64,000 bases of DNA from Candidatus Krumholzibacteriota bacterium (GTDB lineage Bacteria; Krumholzibacteriota; Krumholzibacteriia; Krumholzibacteriales; Krumholzibacteriaceae): contig JAFGCX010000008.1 of the NCBI GenBank assembly GCA_016932415.1, positions 22,291 through 86,290 of the forward strand. The letters are read 5' to 3'. Under the pieces are notes generated by a model. It was not told the DNA's origin. It ran no database searches and was given only the letters and a program-made list of their open reading frames with translations. A program made the translations under genes and the position numbers. Below, one piece after another: positions 34,793 through 42,723 of this stretch (position 1 is its first letter; each line of letters opens with the position of its first letter).

Positions 34793-36310
34793 TTATCTAC
34801 CGCCATCCTTCCAGTGACCTTTTCCTATTCCGATCATCTTTATTCCAGATTCCGCCAGGGCAGCGGCTGTCTCGTCATCTATGATATTATTTGCGTCGAT
34901 TATTATCTTCACTCCAGGAAGCAGGGAAAGGATCTCGCCGCACTGCAGGTCAATATATTGAGAATGTTTTACTGTAAAGATCGCGATATCATGCTCGATC
35001 GAGCGGAGTTTTTCGATATCGGTATCGATCTCGATATCCTTTTCCTCCCAGTAAGTAACTATCGGATCGTGCAGGGTGATCGTAGCGCCCGCCTCAATAC
35101 ACAGGTCGTAGAAGTAGTGGGAGGGAGTATATCTCGTGTCAGCGACGTCATTCAGATATGATATCCCAAGCAGGGTGATCCTGCGTCCTTCCAGACCGCC
35201 AGCTTCCCTGCTGAGAAGCCTGAAAGCGTGCTGCGGCATGAGATCGTTGACGGCTACAGCTCCGAGCGACATATCGAGATGACCTGGGCCGTCGAAAAGC
35301 TCTTTATATGACCAGTCCGCGAGGAGCGAGTCTTTTGTCAGGCAATACCCTCCGACGCCGAACCCTGGATACATAAGGTTCCTGTGAGTCGGCCGTATCC
35401 TGATCGCTTCTATTACTTCGAAGAGGTTGACTCCGGCGGATTCGGCGTATTCGGTCCATTCCTGCAGGAAAGCTATATTCATCGCCCTGTACGAGTTTTC
35501 CAGCACCTTCGACATCTCCGAAGCGTTTGTGGAATGCATTTCGCTCAGCGGGAAGTCCTCAGTGTTGATGAACGATTCAAGAAAAATCCGCGCCCGCCTG
35601 GCTGATTCCGGATTGATACCGGAGAAAACCCTGTAGAAATCGGTGATCGATTTCAGGTAATTAAGTCCAGGCATGACTCTCTCGTACGAATGGGCGAGGT
35701 ATAGCTTTGAGATGTCGAGGCCTCTTTTTTTGAATATACCGTCGAAGATCGGCAAAAGGACTTTCCCGGTCGTTCCCGGCGGGACGGTCGATTCGACGAT
35801 GACGAGAGTCTCTTCCCTGATATTCTCCGCGATGACAGATACCGCTTTTTTATATCCTTCGTACGTAAACTCATAATTGTACGGATCGCCGAGGTTTTTT
35901 TTCTTTATGTCGAGGTTTATGTCGATTATCACTATGTCGGCTTTTGAATAGGCGTATTCCGAGAAGGTGGCCATGATATTATTATTTTCCCGGCCGAGGC
36001 TGAAAGCGGCGTCGATATTCTTGTCGGATGAGACTATCGGCGGCTTCCCCAGATTGGCGCGGGCGATCTTCCAGTAATTATTCTCGTCGACGAGATCTAC
36101 TCCTATAACGTCGTAAAGGATATCACCATCAGAGTCCCTGGCCGAAGCAAGGGCAGCCATCATCGCCGATCCTACGAACCCAAGCCCCTGGACGATGACG
36201 CTCTGTCTTTCCCCTGATAAAAAATCGTCGATCTTCGACCTTTCTTCGGCCTCATCGACGTCGTAGACAAATTCATCTTTAAATGGGGATCTCGAGACAA
36301 GTCGATTCAC
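34793..36310 (-). CDS. Nucleotide-sugar dehydrogenase (UDP-glucose/UDP-ManNAc type)
   Basis: A 505-residue two-step NAD-dependent dehydrogenase. GLGFVG (residues 42-47) is the NAD site, ESTVPPGTT the central motif, and Cys323 in GFGVGGYCLTKD the catalytic thiol. The family oxidises UDP-Glc, UDP-GlcNAc or UDP-ManNAc C6 to a uronic acid. It is about 70 aa longer than many homologues, mainly an N-terminal extension of about 35 residues. It starts at GTG 36310, with GGAG 9 bases upstream. Next to a nucleotidyltransferase and an epimerase, it completes a uronate pathway. Confidence 0.87.
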   Translation of the reverse strand: MNRLVSRSPFKDEFVYDVDEAEERSKIDDFLSGERQSVIVQGLGFVGSAMMAALASARDSDGDILYDVIGVDLVDENNYWKIARANLGKPPIVSSDKNIDAAFSLGRENNNIMATFSEYAYSKADIVIIDINLDIKKKNLGDPYNYEFTYEGYKKAVSVIAENIREETLVIVESTVPPGTTGKVLLPIFDGIFKKRGLDISKLYLAHSYERVMPGLNYLKSITDFYRVFSGINPESARRARIFLESFINTEDFPLSEMHSTNASEMSKVLENSYRAMNIAFLQEWTEYAESAGVNLFEVIEAIRIRPTHRNLMYPGFGVGGYCLTKDSLLADWSYKELFDGPGHLDMSLGAVAVNDLMPQHAFRLLSREAGGLEGRRITLLGISYLNDVADTRYTPSHYFYDLCIEAGATITLHDPIVTYWEEKDIEIDTDIEKLRSIEHDIAIFTVKHSQYIDLQCGEILSLLPGVKIIIDANNIIDDETAAALAESGIKMIGIGKGHWKDGGR

Positions 36311-36316
36311 GTAAAG

Positions 36317-37012
36317 CTACTCCTTGAAATGCTCTGAATATATGTCCTGGGCTTTTTCGTAATCATCGATCATTCCAATATCAAGCCAGTACTCATGGAT
36401 CTCGTATTTGGCGACAGGCATATTGCTCGAGAGCATCTTTATGATCAGGGTATCCATACCCATCGGCTCGTTATGCGGAATCAGATCGAGTATCTCCGGT
36501 CTCATTATATATATCCCGGCAAGCACCTGGGTCCTGATATCGGGTTTTTCCTCTATGCCTGTAACGAAGTCGCCATCGTAGAAGATGTTACCGAACTGAA
36601 AAGGTGTGATGATCTCCTTGATCCCGACGGTAAGGATAGTCTCTCTTGTGATCGCGAATTCGTAGAATCTTGAGAAATCAAGTTGGGTGAGGATATCCCC
36701 GTTCATAACGACGAAAGGTTCATCGAGCTCATCGCGAAGAAGAGAGAGGGGGCCTGCCGTTCCCAGGCGTTTTTCCTCTTTGCTGACTTTCAGAGTTATC
36801 CCGTACTGCTTTCCGCTTCCGAAAAAGTTCTCGATATAGTCCGATTTGTAGTTCGTCGCCAGGTATATCTCGTTAAACCCGTATTTGGCAAGCTGTTCGA
36901 TCTGTATCTCAAGGACTGCTTTTTCTCCTATAGGCAGTAGCGGTTTGGGTATTATCTGCGTAAAAGGCTTGATCCTCGTACCGAGGCCTCCGGCAAGTAC
37001 TACAGCTTTCAT
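36317..37012 (-). CDS. Sugar-phosphate nucleotidyltransferase
   Basis: A 231-residue GT-A-fold nucleotidyltransferase. AVVLAGGLGTRIKPFT is the nucleotide-binding loop, PKPLLPIGEKAVLE the conserved follow-up and VVMNGDILTQLDF the metal-binding Asp. It would make an NDP-sugar (GDP-mannose-, UDP- or dTDP-type) from the 1-phosphate; specificity is not clear. ATG 37012 is chosen for its GAAGG at 6 bases; ATG 37018 is an alternative. It opens the minus-strand glycan operon behind its own promoter. Confidence 0.87.
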   Translation of the reverse strand: MKAVVLAGGLGTRIKPFTQIIPKPLLPIGEKAVLEIQIEQLAKYGFNEIYLATNYKSDYIENFFGSGKQYGITLKVSKEEKRLGTAGPLSLLRDELDEPFVVMNGDILTQLDFSRFYEFAITRETILTVGIKEIITPFQFGNIFYDGDFVTGIEEKPDIRTQVLAGIYIMRPEILDLIPHNEPMGMDTLIIKMLSSNMPVAKYEIHEYWLDIGMIDDYEKAQDIYSEHFKE

Positions 37013-37057
37013 TTCCATCCTTCACATAAGGCCGATAAAGAGAATAACAGACTTAAA

Positions 37058-37086
37058 AGTATATCATAGTGCGATATTATTCGCAA
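37058..37086 (-). promoter_or_regulatory. Predicted promoter of the minus-strand glycan operon
   Basis: Reading the minus strand, TTGCGA (37086-37081) and TATACT (37063-37058) are 17 bases apart, about 45 bases upstream of the nucleotidyltransferase start. Confidence 0.55.
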
Positions 37087-37290
37087 TATTCGTCGATACC
37101 CTGATTCTGAGACGCTTCTTCAGAGATGGAACAGATCCGGAAACAACCTGAAGAGCTATTTTCCCCTATCCGGCCGGGGTGATCAGGTATCTGCTATATA
37201 TATCAACAATTTTGACCGTTTAGCAATGCATCTTTCATACCAAATGGTGATGACGATGAATAAGCCGGGGAAAGACTTCGGCAGAGAGGC

Positions 37291-38286
37291 TCAGGATAAA
37301 GCCTTATCCTTGTTTTTTGAACTTATATCGAGAGAAGTGATGCTTGCTCCTTCCCACGTCAGGGAGATCGTTCCGACAATGATATTTATGAGAAATACCG
37401 GGATCTGTATAAGTAGAGATATCGCCAGGGCATCTGACTTGGCGACGCCGTAGAGCCCCAGGGCAAGGATGCAGGCCATCTGGTATGGCCCGAAATACCC
37501 CGGTGAGGAGGGGATCATTATCGAAAGGCTTATAAAGACCATGCATACGATCGAAGCATCGATCAGATTGATTGGAAAGTCGTACGAAGAGATGATCACG
37601 TAGCATGTCAATATATAGATGGCCCAGACAGAGACAGAAAGAAACATGATGGAGAAGAAATATCTCCAGCTGTTAAAAACTGTGAGCCCCTTGTGGAAAT
37701 TCGAGACTTTCCCAGCGATCGATTCTCTTATCCTGGCCGGAATAAAGGTGGCACGGTCGAGAAAAGGGATCTTAATAGTCTTTTTCCTCGATATGAAAAA
37801 GAAGAAGAGCAGAAACAGAAGGGAGAGGGAGATCAGAATGATGCCTCCTCTTTTGACCCAGGCTGGAGCTTCGACTACGAGGAACGCGTAAAGGAGAAAT
37901 ATCAGCATGGCGAGGATATCGAAGAACCTCTCCAGGATTACGGTTGTCAGTATGGTTATCTTGCTTGTCCCTGTCTTTTGCGCGAAAAGGACCGGCCTGA
38001 TCACTTCGCCGGCTCTGGCGGGGAGGACGCTGTTGGCAAGGAACCCGATATTTGAATAGTTAAAGCAGTGTTTGAAGCTTGCCGGGAGAATATCCCTGAG
38101 CAGCAGTTTCCACCTGTAAGTCCTTATGAACACGACAGCCATCGTTATCACTACGATAAGCGATATTCTGACCAGCGATATCCTCTTCAGTGCGTTGAGA
38201 AAATCGTTCCAGTCGACGCCTCTTACCGACCACCAGACCAGTACGGCGCTTATAATGAACCCCAGGATGATCCTGAACTTTTTCAT
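37291..38286 (-). CDS. LPG_synthase_TM (UPF0104) flippase-like membrane protein
   Basis: A 331-residue protein with about eight membrane segments and the family landmarks RTYRWKLLL, NYSNIGFLANSVLPARAGEVIRP (in two parts) and SPGYFGPYQMACI. The fold is shared with the membrane half of lysyl-phosphatidylglycerol synthases, which flip modified lipids; stand-alone members are common in glycan clusters, where a lipid or glycolipid transport role is suspected. It has a strong promoter of its own and is separated from the next gene by about 270 bases. Confidence 0.82.
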   Translation of the reverse strand: MKKFRIILGFIISAVLVWWSVRGVDWNDFLNALKRISLVRISLIVVITMAVVFIRTYRWKLLLRDILPASFKHCFNYSNIGFLANSVLPARAGEVIRPVLFAQKTGTSKITILTTVILERFFDILAMLIFLLYAFLVVEAPAWVKRGGIILISLSLLFLLFFFFISRKKTIKIPFLDRATFIPARIRESIAGKVSNFHKGLTVFNSWRYFFSIMFLSVSVWAIYILTCYVIISSYDFPINLIDASIVCMVFISLSIMIPSSPGYFGPYQMACILALGLYGVAKSDALAISLLIQIPVFLINIIVGTISLTWEGASITSLDISSKNKDKALS

Positions 38287-38330
38287 AAATCTCCCTTGCT
38301 ACCCAGTCTTTTATTCCAAGATCTGCAGGG

Positions 38331-38359
38331 AGTATAGTTGCATTCAAGTCTCAAGTCAA
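38331..38359 (-). promoter_or_regulatory. Promoter of the LPG_synthase_TM gene
   Basis: On the minus strand TTGACT (38359-38354) and TATACT (38336-38331), each five of six to consensus, are 17 bases apart; the start would be about 40 bases before the ATG. Confidence 0.65.
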
Positions 38360-38489
38360 TCGGTGGTTAAGAGGGTGCCTGTATATTTTTTTCCTGTAGC
38401 GGAGAGGTCAGGAGCAGCAGTTTGATCGGACGAAAGAGAGAGTCGTTTTTTGAATTTAAAGTTTTCTGTGGAGTTTTAAAGCGGTTAAT

Positions 38490-38497
38490 GCTATAAT
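38490..38497 (+). promoter_or_regulatory. Extended -10 promoter of the 38548 gene
   Basis: TG-C-TATAAT (from 38489 to 38497) is an extended -10 element with a perfect TATAAT; the region 17 bases upstream (TGGAGT) is a poor -35, as is usual for this promoter type. It lies about 50 bases before the GTG start. Confidence 0.6.
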
Positions 38498-38547
38498 CAC
38501 TCCGCCTAAAGGGATAATGTTAAAAGTAATAACTTTGAGGAACCGTC

Positions 38548-40278
38548 GTGAAATTGCGGAAAGAGCAATGGATCGTCCTCGTTGCTGCCGGTCTGGTAAT
38601 CCTCTCTGGAATCAGGTGGGGGCTCCCCGATCGGAAGCGGATGGAGTTACTTACTCCAACAGAAGGATTTAGCAGGGACCAGATTGATCTGATGAATTCT
38701 CTTAGAGGGGAATTCAGCATTAAAAGAGTTATTGCCGATTCGATTGCCATCAGAGCATTGACAGAGGAAGGAATACTTAAAACAGATTTTAAAAAGAATG
38801 TTCTTATTTCAAATCATATTTTATCAGAAAAAAACAAGGCTTTTGCGCTGAGGGGATATATTCTTGGAAGCGGCGCGATCGACGAAATGAGCGTTCCCCA
38901 GAGCCTTGGAAGAATGAACCCTTCGAAACTTGATTTTGATCCGAAATCATATATCTATGGTGGCGCGTTTCTTTATCCGATCGGTGCAGCGGTCTTCGCT
39001 TTCAGGACTCTGGGGCTGTTCACAAGTACGACGGATTTCTCCTATTATCTAAAAAACCCGGGAGATATCGCACTTCTCTATCTGCCTGGAAGGTTGATGA
39101 ACTTATTTGCTTTTTTGGGAACACTGGCGATTCTGGCAGTATTCGGAACCAAGCTGGCCGGGCGTCTGGCGGGAACAACAGCGATGCTTGCCTATTTATT
39201 CTCGACTCTTCCCATGGGATATACTGCCATAAGCAAGCCCCACGTATATTCCGCATTCTGGGCTCTTCTGGCGGTATATCTACTATATTTATATACAATC
39301 CGGAGGAGGAAAAAGATTCTGGTTTTCAGTGCGATCTCGGCGGGTATCGCTTTCAGCAGTTCATTTCCTGTCGGAATCATATCTATTATCTATCCTGTAA
39401 TCCTGTTTGAAAGAAACAGGCTGAAAAAGGTGCTTGTGGAGACTTTATTTTCCTGGATAACTATCCTGCTGGTATTTACCATTTTCAATCCATACGCGTT
39501 GATAAATTATGATAAATTGTGGTTCACGATAGTATATCACGGCAGTAGAGAAGGACCCGGGTACGCAGTTTTTTCAATCAAGAAAATGACGGGGTTCATG
39601 ACTCAGTTGTTTGTACAGGGGCTTTCATTTCCACTGTCGATTGCTGGACTCGCAGCAATGTTCTGGTACGCTTTTAAATCGCAGGGATTTGCCAGACGGC
39701 TGGCATGGATCTTCATTCTATTTCTTTTTTGTATTGGCTCGACATTGTGCAGGACACGGATATCGATGTTTCTCTGCCCGGTGATCTGTCTCTTTTCCGG
39801 TTTGAGCGTGGAACTGCTGAGCAATAGAATTCCAGTATTTGCGAGGCGTATTGTTTATATCGTGATATTTCTCCCCAGCCTGGTTTTTCTGGGGTTTCAT
39901 GTCAGGGATTTCGTCTTTGATGATCACTGGATCGAACAGACAGAGAACTGGATACGATCTGATGAATTCAATTCGGATACTACTATCGGAGTATTCTCTA
40001 TTCCTGCTCCCGTCGATACACCTCCCTTTCCTTTCATAAACTGCACGTTGATTAATATGAATAATTACAATGGCGGATCAGCAGATCCAAAGTATGTAAT
40101 CGTCGGAAATTATTCGCAAAGAGCAATTAAAGACTGGAACAGTCATCCAATCAGGTACAAATATGATCTTGCATATAATCTCGGGTACAGAAAATCTTAT
40201 GAATGGATGCGCAATTTCCGCATGAGGACAAATTCACAGGTTTCCGGATTCGTGTACAGGTTGAATAGCGATTTGTAA
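38548..40278 (+). CDS. Polytopic glycosyltransferase of the GT39/ArnT (PMT) type
   Basis: A 576-residue protein with about 11 membrane helices and a soluble C-terminal end of about 130 residues. The N-terminal loop after the first helix is long and carries acidic residues; PMT-like features are IYGGAFLYPIGAAV, GRLMNLFAFLGTLAI and YTAISKPHVYSAFWALL. Such enzymes move a sugar from a polyprenyl-phosphate donor in the periplasm. No closer identity can be given. GTG start with GAGGA upstream. Base composition is more AT-rich than the housekeeping block, in line with the acquired character of this stretch. Confidence 0.65.
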   Translation: MKLRKEQWIVLVAAGLVILSGIRWGLPDRKRMELLTPTEGFSRDQIDLMNSLRGEFSIKRVIADSIAIRALTEEGILKTDFKKNVLISNHILSEKNKAFALRGYILGSGAIDEMSVPQSLGRMNPSKLDFDPKSYIYGGAFLYPIGAAVFAFRTLGLFTSTTDFSYYLKNPGDIALLYLPGRLMNLFAFLGTLAILAVFGTKLAGRLAGTTAMLAYLFSTLPMGYTAISKPHVYSAFWALLAVYLLYLYTIRRRKKILVFSAISAGIAFSSSFPVGIISIIYPVILFERNRLKKVLVETLFSWITILLVFTIFNPYALINYDKLWFTIVYHGSREGPGYAVFSIKKMTGFMTQLFVQGLSFPLSIAGLAAMFWYAFKSQGFARRLAWIFILFLFCIGSTLCRTRISMFLCPVICLFSGLSVELLSNRIPVFARRIVYIVIFLPSLVFLGFHVRDFVFDDHWIEQTENWIRSDEFNSDTTIGVFSIPAPVDTPPFPFINCTLINMNNYNGGSADPKYVIVGNYSQRAIKDWNSHPIRYKYDLAYNLGYRKSYEWMRNFRMRTNSQVSGFVYRLNSDL

Positions 40279-40431
40279 CATGTTTTGATTTTCTGTCCCT
40301 GTTCCACGGCCAGTATTCGATATAAACATTTTCCTTTTCTTCACTTGCAATTATCATCGATGGGTATCAGAATGGGACCGATATATGGTTCAGCAAGGTC
40401 CTGATCCTTTGGTATACTCTTTGTAGGTTAT

Positions 40432-41379
40432 ATGGAAAAGATATTACGGGCACTCGCCGACAAGATCAAAAAAGAGACAAGGGCCGCAGTTTTCGAGTGT
40501 GGCAGTCTCGCCGAATATACTACCTACAGGGTAGGTGGAAGTGCCGAATATCTTGTCCAGCCGCGTAATATCGATGAAGCGCGTTGGATATGCCAGAACG
40601 CCTGGCGCGAGAGGATACCACTGACTATTCTCGGAGCCGGGTCGAATGTCATAGCTCCCGATGAGGGGATAGAGGGGATAACGTTAATACTCAACGGGAG
40701 CGATGCCGCGCCTGTTTTTTCCAGCGAAGGTATCCTGGAAGTCGAAGCGGGGATCAGCCTGATCGATCTGGCGATGTTCTCCGCGGAAAATGGTTACTCC
40801 GGGTTCGAGTCGGTCGCGGGAATACCGGGAACGGTTGGCGGCGCGATAATGATGAACGCGGGGGGCGACGACGGTAATATCTCCGATATTATTACCAGAA
40901 CAGAAGTGCTTGTTCCGTCGGGACGAAGGATCATCCTTACGAACAGGGAGATGGCGTTCGGATACCGCAGGAGTATTTTTCAGCATTCCGGCTGGCTGAT
41001 AATGAAAGCGCAATTCAGGCTCTGCCAGGGAAATAAAGAACAGCTTGTTAGAGAGACAGAAAGAATACAGGATGAGCGAAGGATCAAATTTCCCATGGAT
41101 TTTCCCAATGCAGGGAGTGTCTTCAAACGCCCGCCTGGCGATTACCCGGGAAGGCTCATCGAGCTGGCCGGATGCAAGGGTATGAGCGTAGGAGGTGCTA
41201 TCGTAAGCCAGCGCCATGCCAATTTTATTCTTAACAATGGCGGCGCGAAGTCAAAGGATATCATGGGTCTTATACACAAGATCCGGGAGACTGTATACAA
41301 AAGTTCAGGAATTCATCTTGAACTCGAACAGATACCTCTATGCAGCCGCCCTGAATTATCGTGCAGCGGCCAGTTCTAG
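40432..41379 (+). CDS. murB: UDP-N-acetylenolpyruvoylglucosamine reductase
   Basis: MurB uses NADPH and FAD to reduce the MurA product to UDP-MurNAc. The 315-residue protein shows the FAD-binding YRVGGSAEYLV and LGAGSNVIAPD, the central GIPGTVGGAIMMNAGG, and the C-terminal AGSVFKRPPGDYPGRLIE with GGAIVSQRHANFILN, the shorter type II layout. Where many homologues have FKNP, this has FKRP. The last few residues after LELEQIPL are unusual and long. A degenerate copy of this 3' end lies 1.35 kb downstream. Confidence 0.93.
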   Translation: MEKILRALADKIKKETRAAVFECGSLAEYTTYRVGGSAEYLVQPRNIDEARWICQNAWRERIPLTILGAGSNVIAPDEGIEGITLILNGSDAAPVFSSEGILEVEAGISLIDLAMFSAENGYSGFESVAGIPGTVGGAIMMNAGGDDGNISDIITRTEVLVPSGRRIILTNREMAFGYRRSIFQHSGWLIMKAQFRLCQGNKEQLVRETERIQDERRIKFPMDFPNAGSVFKRPPGDYPGRLIELAGCKGMSVGGAIVSQRHANFILNNGGAKSKDIMGLIHKIRETVYKSSGIHLELEQIPLCSRPELSCSGQF

Positions 41380-41386
41380 CTCTTCT

Positions 41387-41490
41387 ATATATATCTTCTC
41401 CATTGATCCCGAAACGGGGAATCATATAGAGATTTGCCGCAAAGTATTTCTATCGTTTATACTTTTCCTGGCAAGCATCTGGTTTTGAGT
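41387..41490 (-). pseudogene. Degenerate fragment of a Wzx-type flippase gene
   Basis: Read on the minus strand, this stretch encodes a piece nearly identical to an internal part of the flippase at 42724 (here AANLYMIPRFGI, there AANIYMIPRFGI). It then jumps, after loss of about 50 codons, to a tail resembling the flippase C-terminus (EDIYRRAR against WKIYILRRQN). Upstream the similarity decays and contains a stop. It is therefore a partly deleted second copy of the flippase 3' end, placed right after murB. Confidence 0.7.
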
Positions 41491-41508
41491 TGAATGTATC
41501 TGGAGTGA

Positions 41509-42537
41509 TTAATCTACAATTATATTTGTTTCTTCCAAACTATTTCTAGGGGAAAGGGCAATTTTAAATTTGACTGGAGCCACACCGCAAGCCACCATCG
41601 CTACCAGAACCTCAGATTCTTTTATTCCGGAGAATTCTTTTATTTCGTGCTCTTTCTCAAAATCAAAACTGCAATTCAAAATACACGCGGCGATTTCGTT
41701 ATAGTGCAAAGCATATAATAGATTCATGGCATACATCCCGCCATCAATAAAAACCTGGTTTCTTTCATTGGTATTACAAAATACTCCCAACTCTCCGGTT
41801 ATGACAATCAACTTATTTGCTAAATGACCAAATCCTCTGTTACCCCCCTGAGCTTCAAGTATTTTTGCGATCTTTTTTTTATCAGAAAAGACATAGGTTC
41901 TCCAAGCCTGCCGGTTACACGCAGAAGGAGTGTTGCGAGCCAGCTCTAAAGCATCTAAAATTTTTACCAATGATAAATCTTCTTTGGTATAATTTCTTAT
42001 ACTTGATCTTGAATTTGAAAATTCAAGAAACGGACTATTGACCTTTTTAAAAAACGCATTTTTTGTTGTTTGAATTTGAGCCGTACTTTCAATTCCTTCT
42101 CTTATTAATTCTTTCAATTGGCTTATCACCGCAGTAACTTCATCGTCCAATATGAAACTTCTGCTTTCATGGTGTTCCTCATATTCCAAAATAACACCAA
42201 TTGCATGATCTAATTGTTCATGGTTTTGGCCATATGTAGTTATATACTCCATGCATGATTTACATAACGCGATAACACTTATCTTTCCAAACCCCAATCT
42301 TGTTTCAGGTATTGTCAATCCTTTTTCGATCACATGATATTGTACTATTATTGTTCCCATCATTTTGGCAGGATTATCATTACCAAATGTTCTCGAGTAT
42401 TTCGAATACCGCAGCAGATCATACTTATACGATCTTTTCAATTTCTGACGTATTTTCTTTCTGTGAAAGAAAATAAACACATTTTTTAAAATTTGGATGA
42501 AATAATCCGGAAGAATCTTCTTTGCAAAATCTTTCAT
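41509..42537 (-). CDS. Nitroreductase-domain protein in glycan cluster
   Basis: A 342-residue soluble protein. From about residue 170 it matches the FMN-dependent nitroreductase fold: SRSSIRNYTKEDLSL, then ARNTPSACNRQAWRTYVF, and IDGGMYAMNLLYALHYNEIAAC. The N-terminal half (LKRSYKYDLLRYSKYSRTF, YHVIEKGLTIPETRLGFGK) is typical of the nitroreductase proteins found in polysaccharide loci, whose substrate is unknown. The gene is clearly richer in A and T than its neighbours and is flanked by duplicated murB/flippase sequence, so it was probably acquired. ATG 42537 has no strong ribosome site. Confidence 0.75.
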   Translation of the reverse strand: MKDFAKKILPDYFIQILKNVFIFFHRKKIRQKLKRSYKYDLLRYSKYSRTFGNDNPAKMMGTIIVQYHVIEKGLTIPETRLGFGKISVIALCKSCMEYITTYGQNHEQLDHAIGVILEYEEHHESRSFILDDEVTAVISQLKELIREGIESTAQIQTTKNAFFKKVNSPFLEFSNSRSSIRNYTKEDLSLVKILDALELARNTPSACNRQAWRTYVFSDKKKIAKILEAQGGNRGFGHLANKLIVITGELGVFCNTNERNQVFIDGGMYAMNLLYALHYNEIAACILNCSFDFEKEHEIKEFSGIKESEVLVAMVACGVAPVKFKIALSPRNSLEETNIIVD

Positions 42538-42644
42538 AATTAAAACCAACTCAGGGCCATCTTATTAGTAAACCTGACAGTTTCAAGAGCATACTCCGTG
42601 GGCTCAAGATTGTCCAGTGAACTGTGTGGTGGCAGACCAGTATC

Positions 42645-42710
42645 GTACACAACCGTCCCGGCTCACACCTTGAGTTTGAGCAGATACCTTTGACCAGTCG
42701 CCCGGGATGA
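42645..42710 (+). pseudogene. Degenerate murB 3'-end fragment
   Basis: In frame before TGA 42708-42710 this reads VHNRPGSHLEFEQIPLTSRPG, which aligns with the MurB C-terminus VYKSSGIHLELEQIPLCSRPE. Only about 20 codons remain before in-frame stops, and there is no upstream gene. It is a diverged second copy of the murB end, adjoining the intact flippase gene. Confidence 0.75.
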
Positions 42711-42723
42711 TCGAAGACTATGG

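Noticed and set aside
34797-34804. GGCGGTAG on the minus strand, the core of the ops element used by RfaH
   Set aside because: It lies inside overlapping coding sequence, mid-operon, and an 8-mer is expected by chance about twice in a window this size on two strands. A similar ATCGGTAG near 46876 matches only six of eight.
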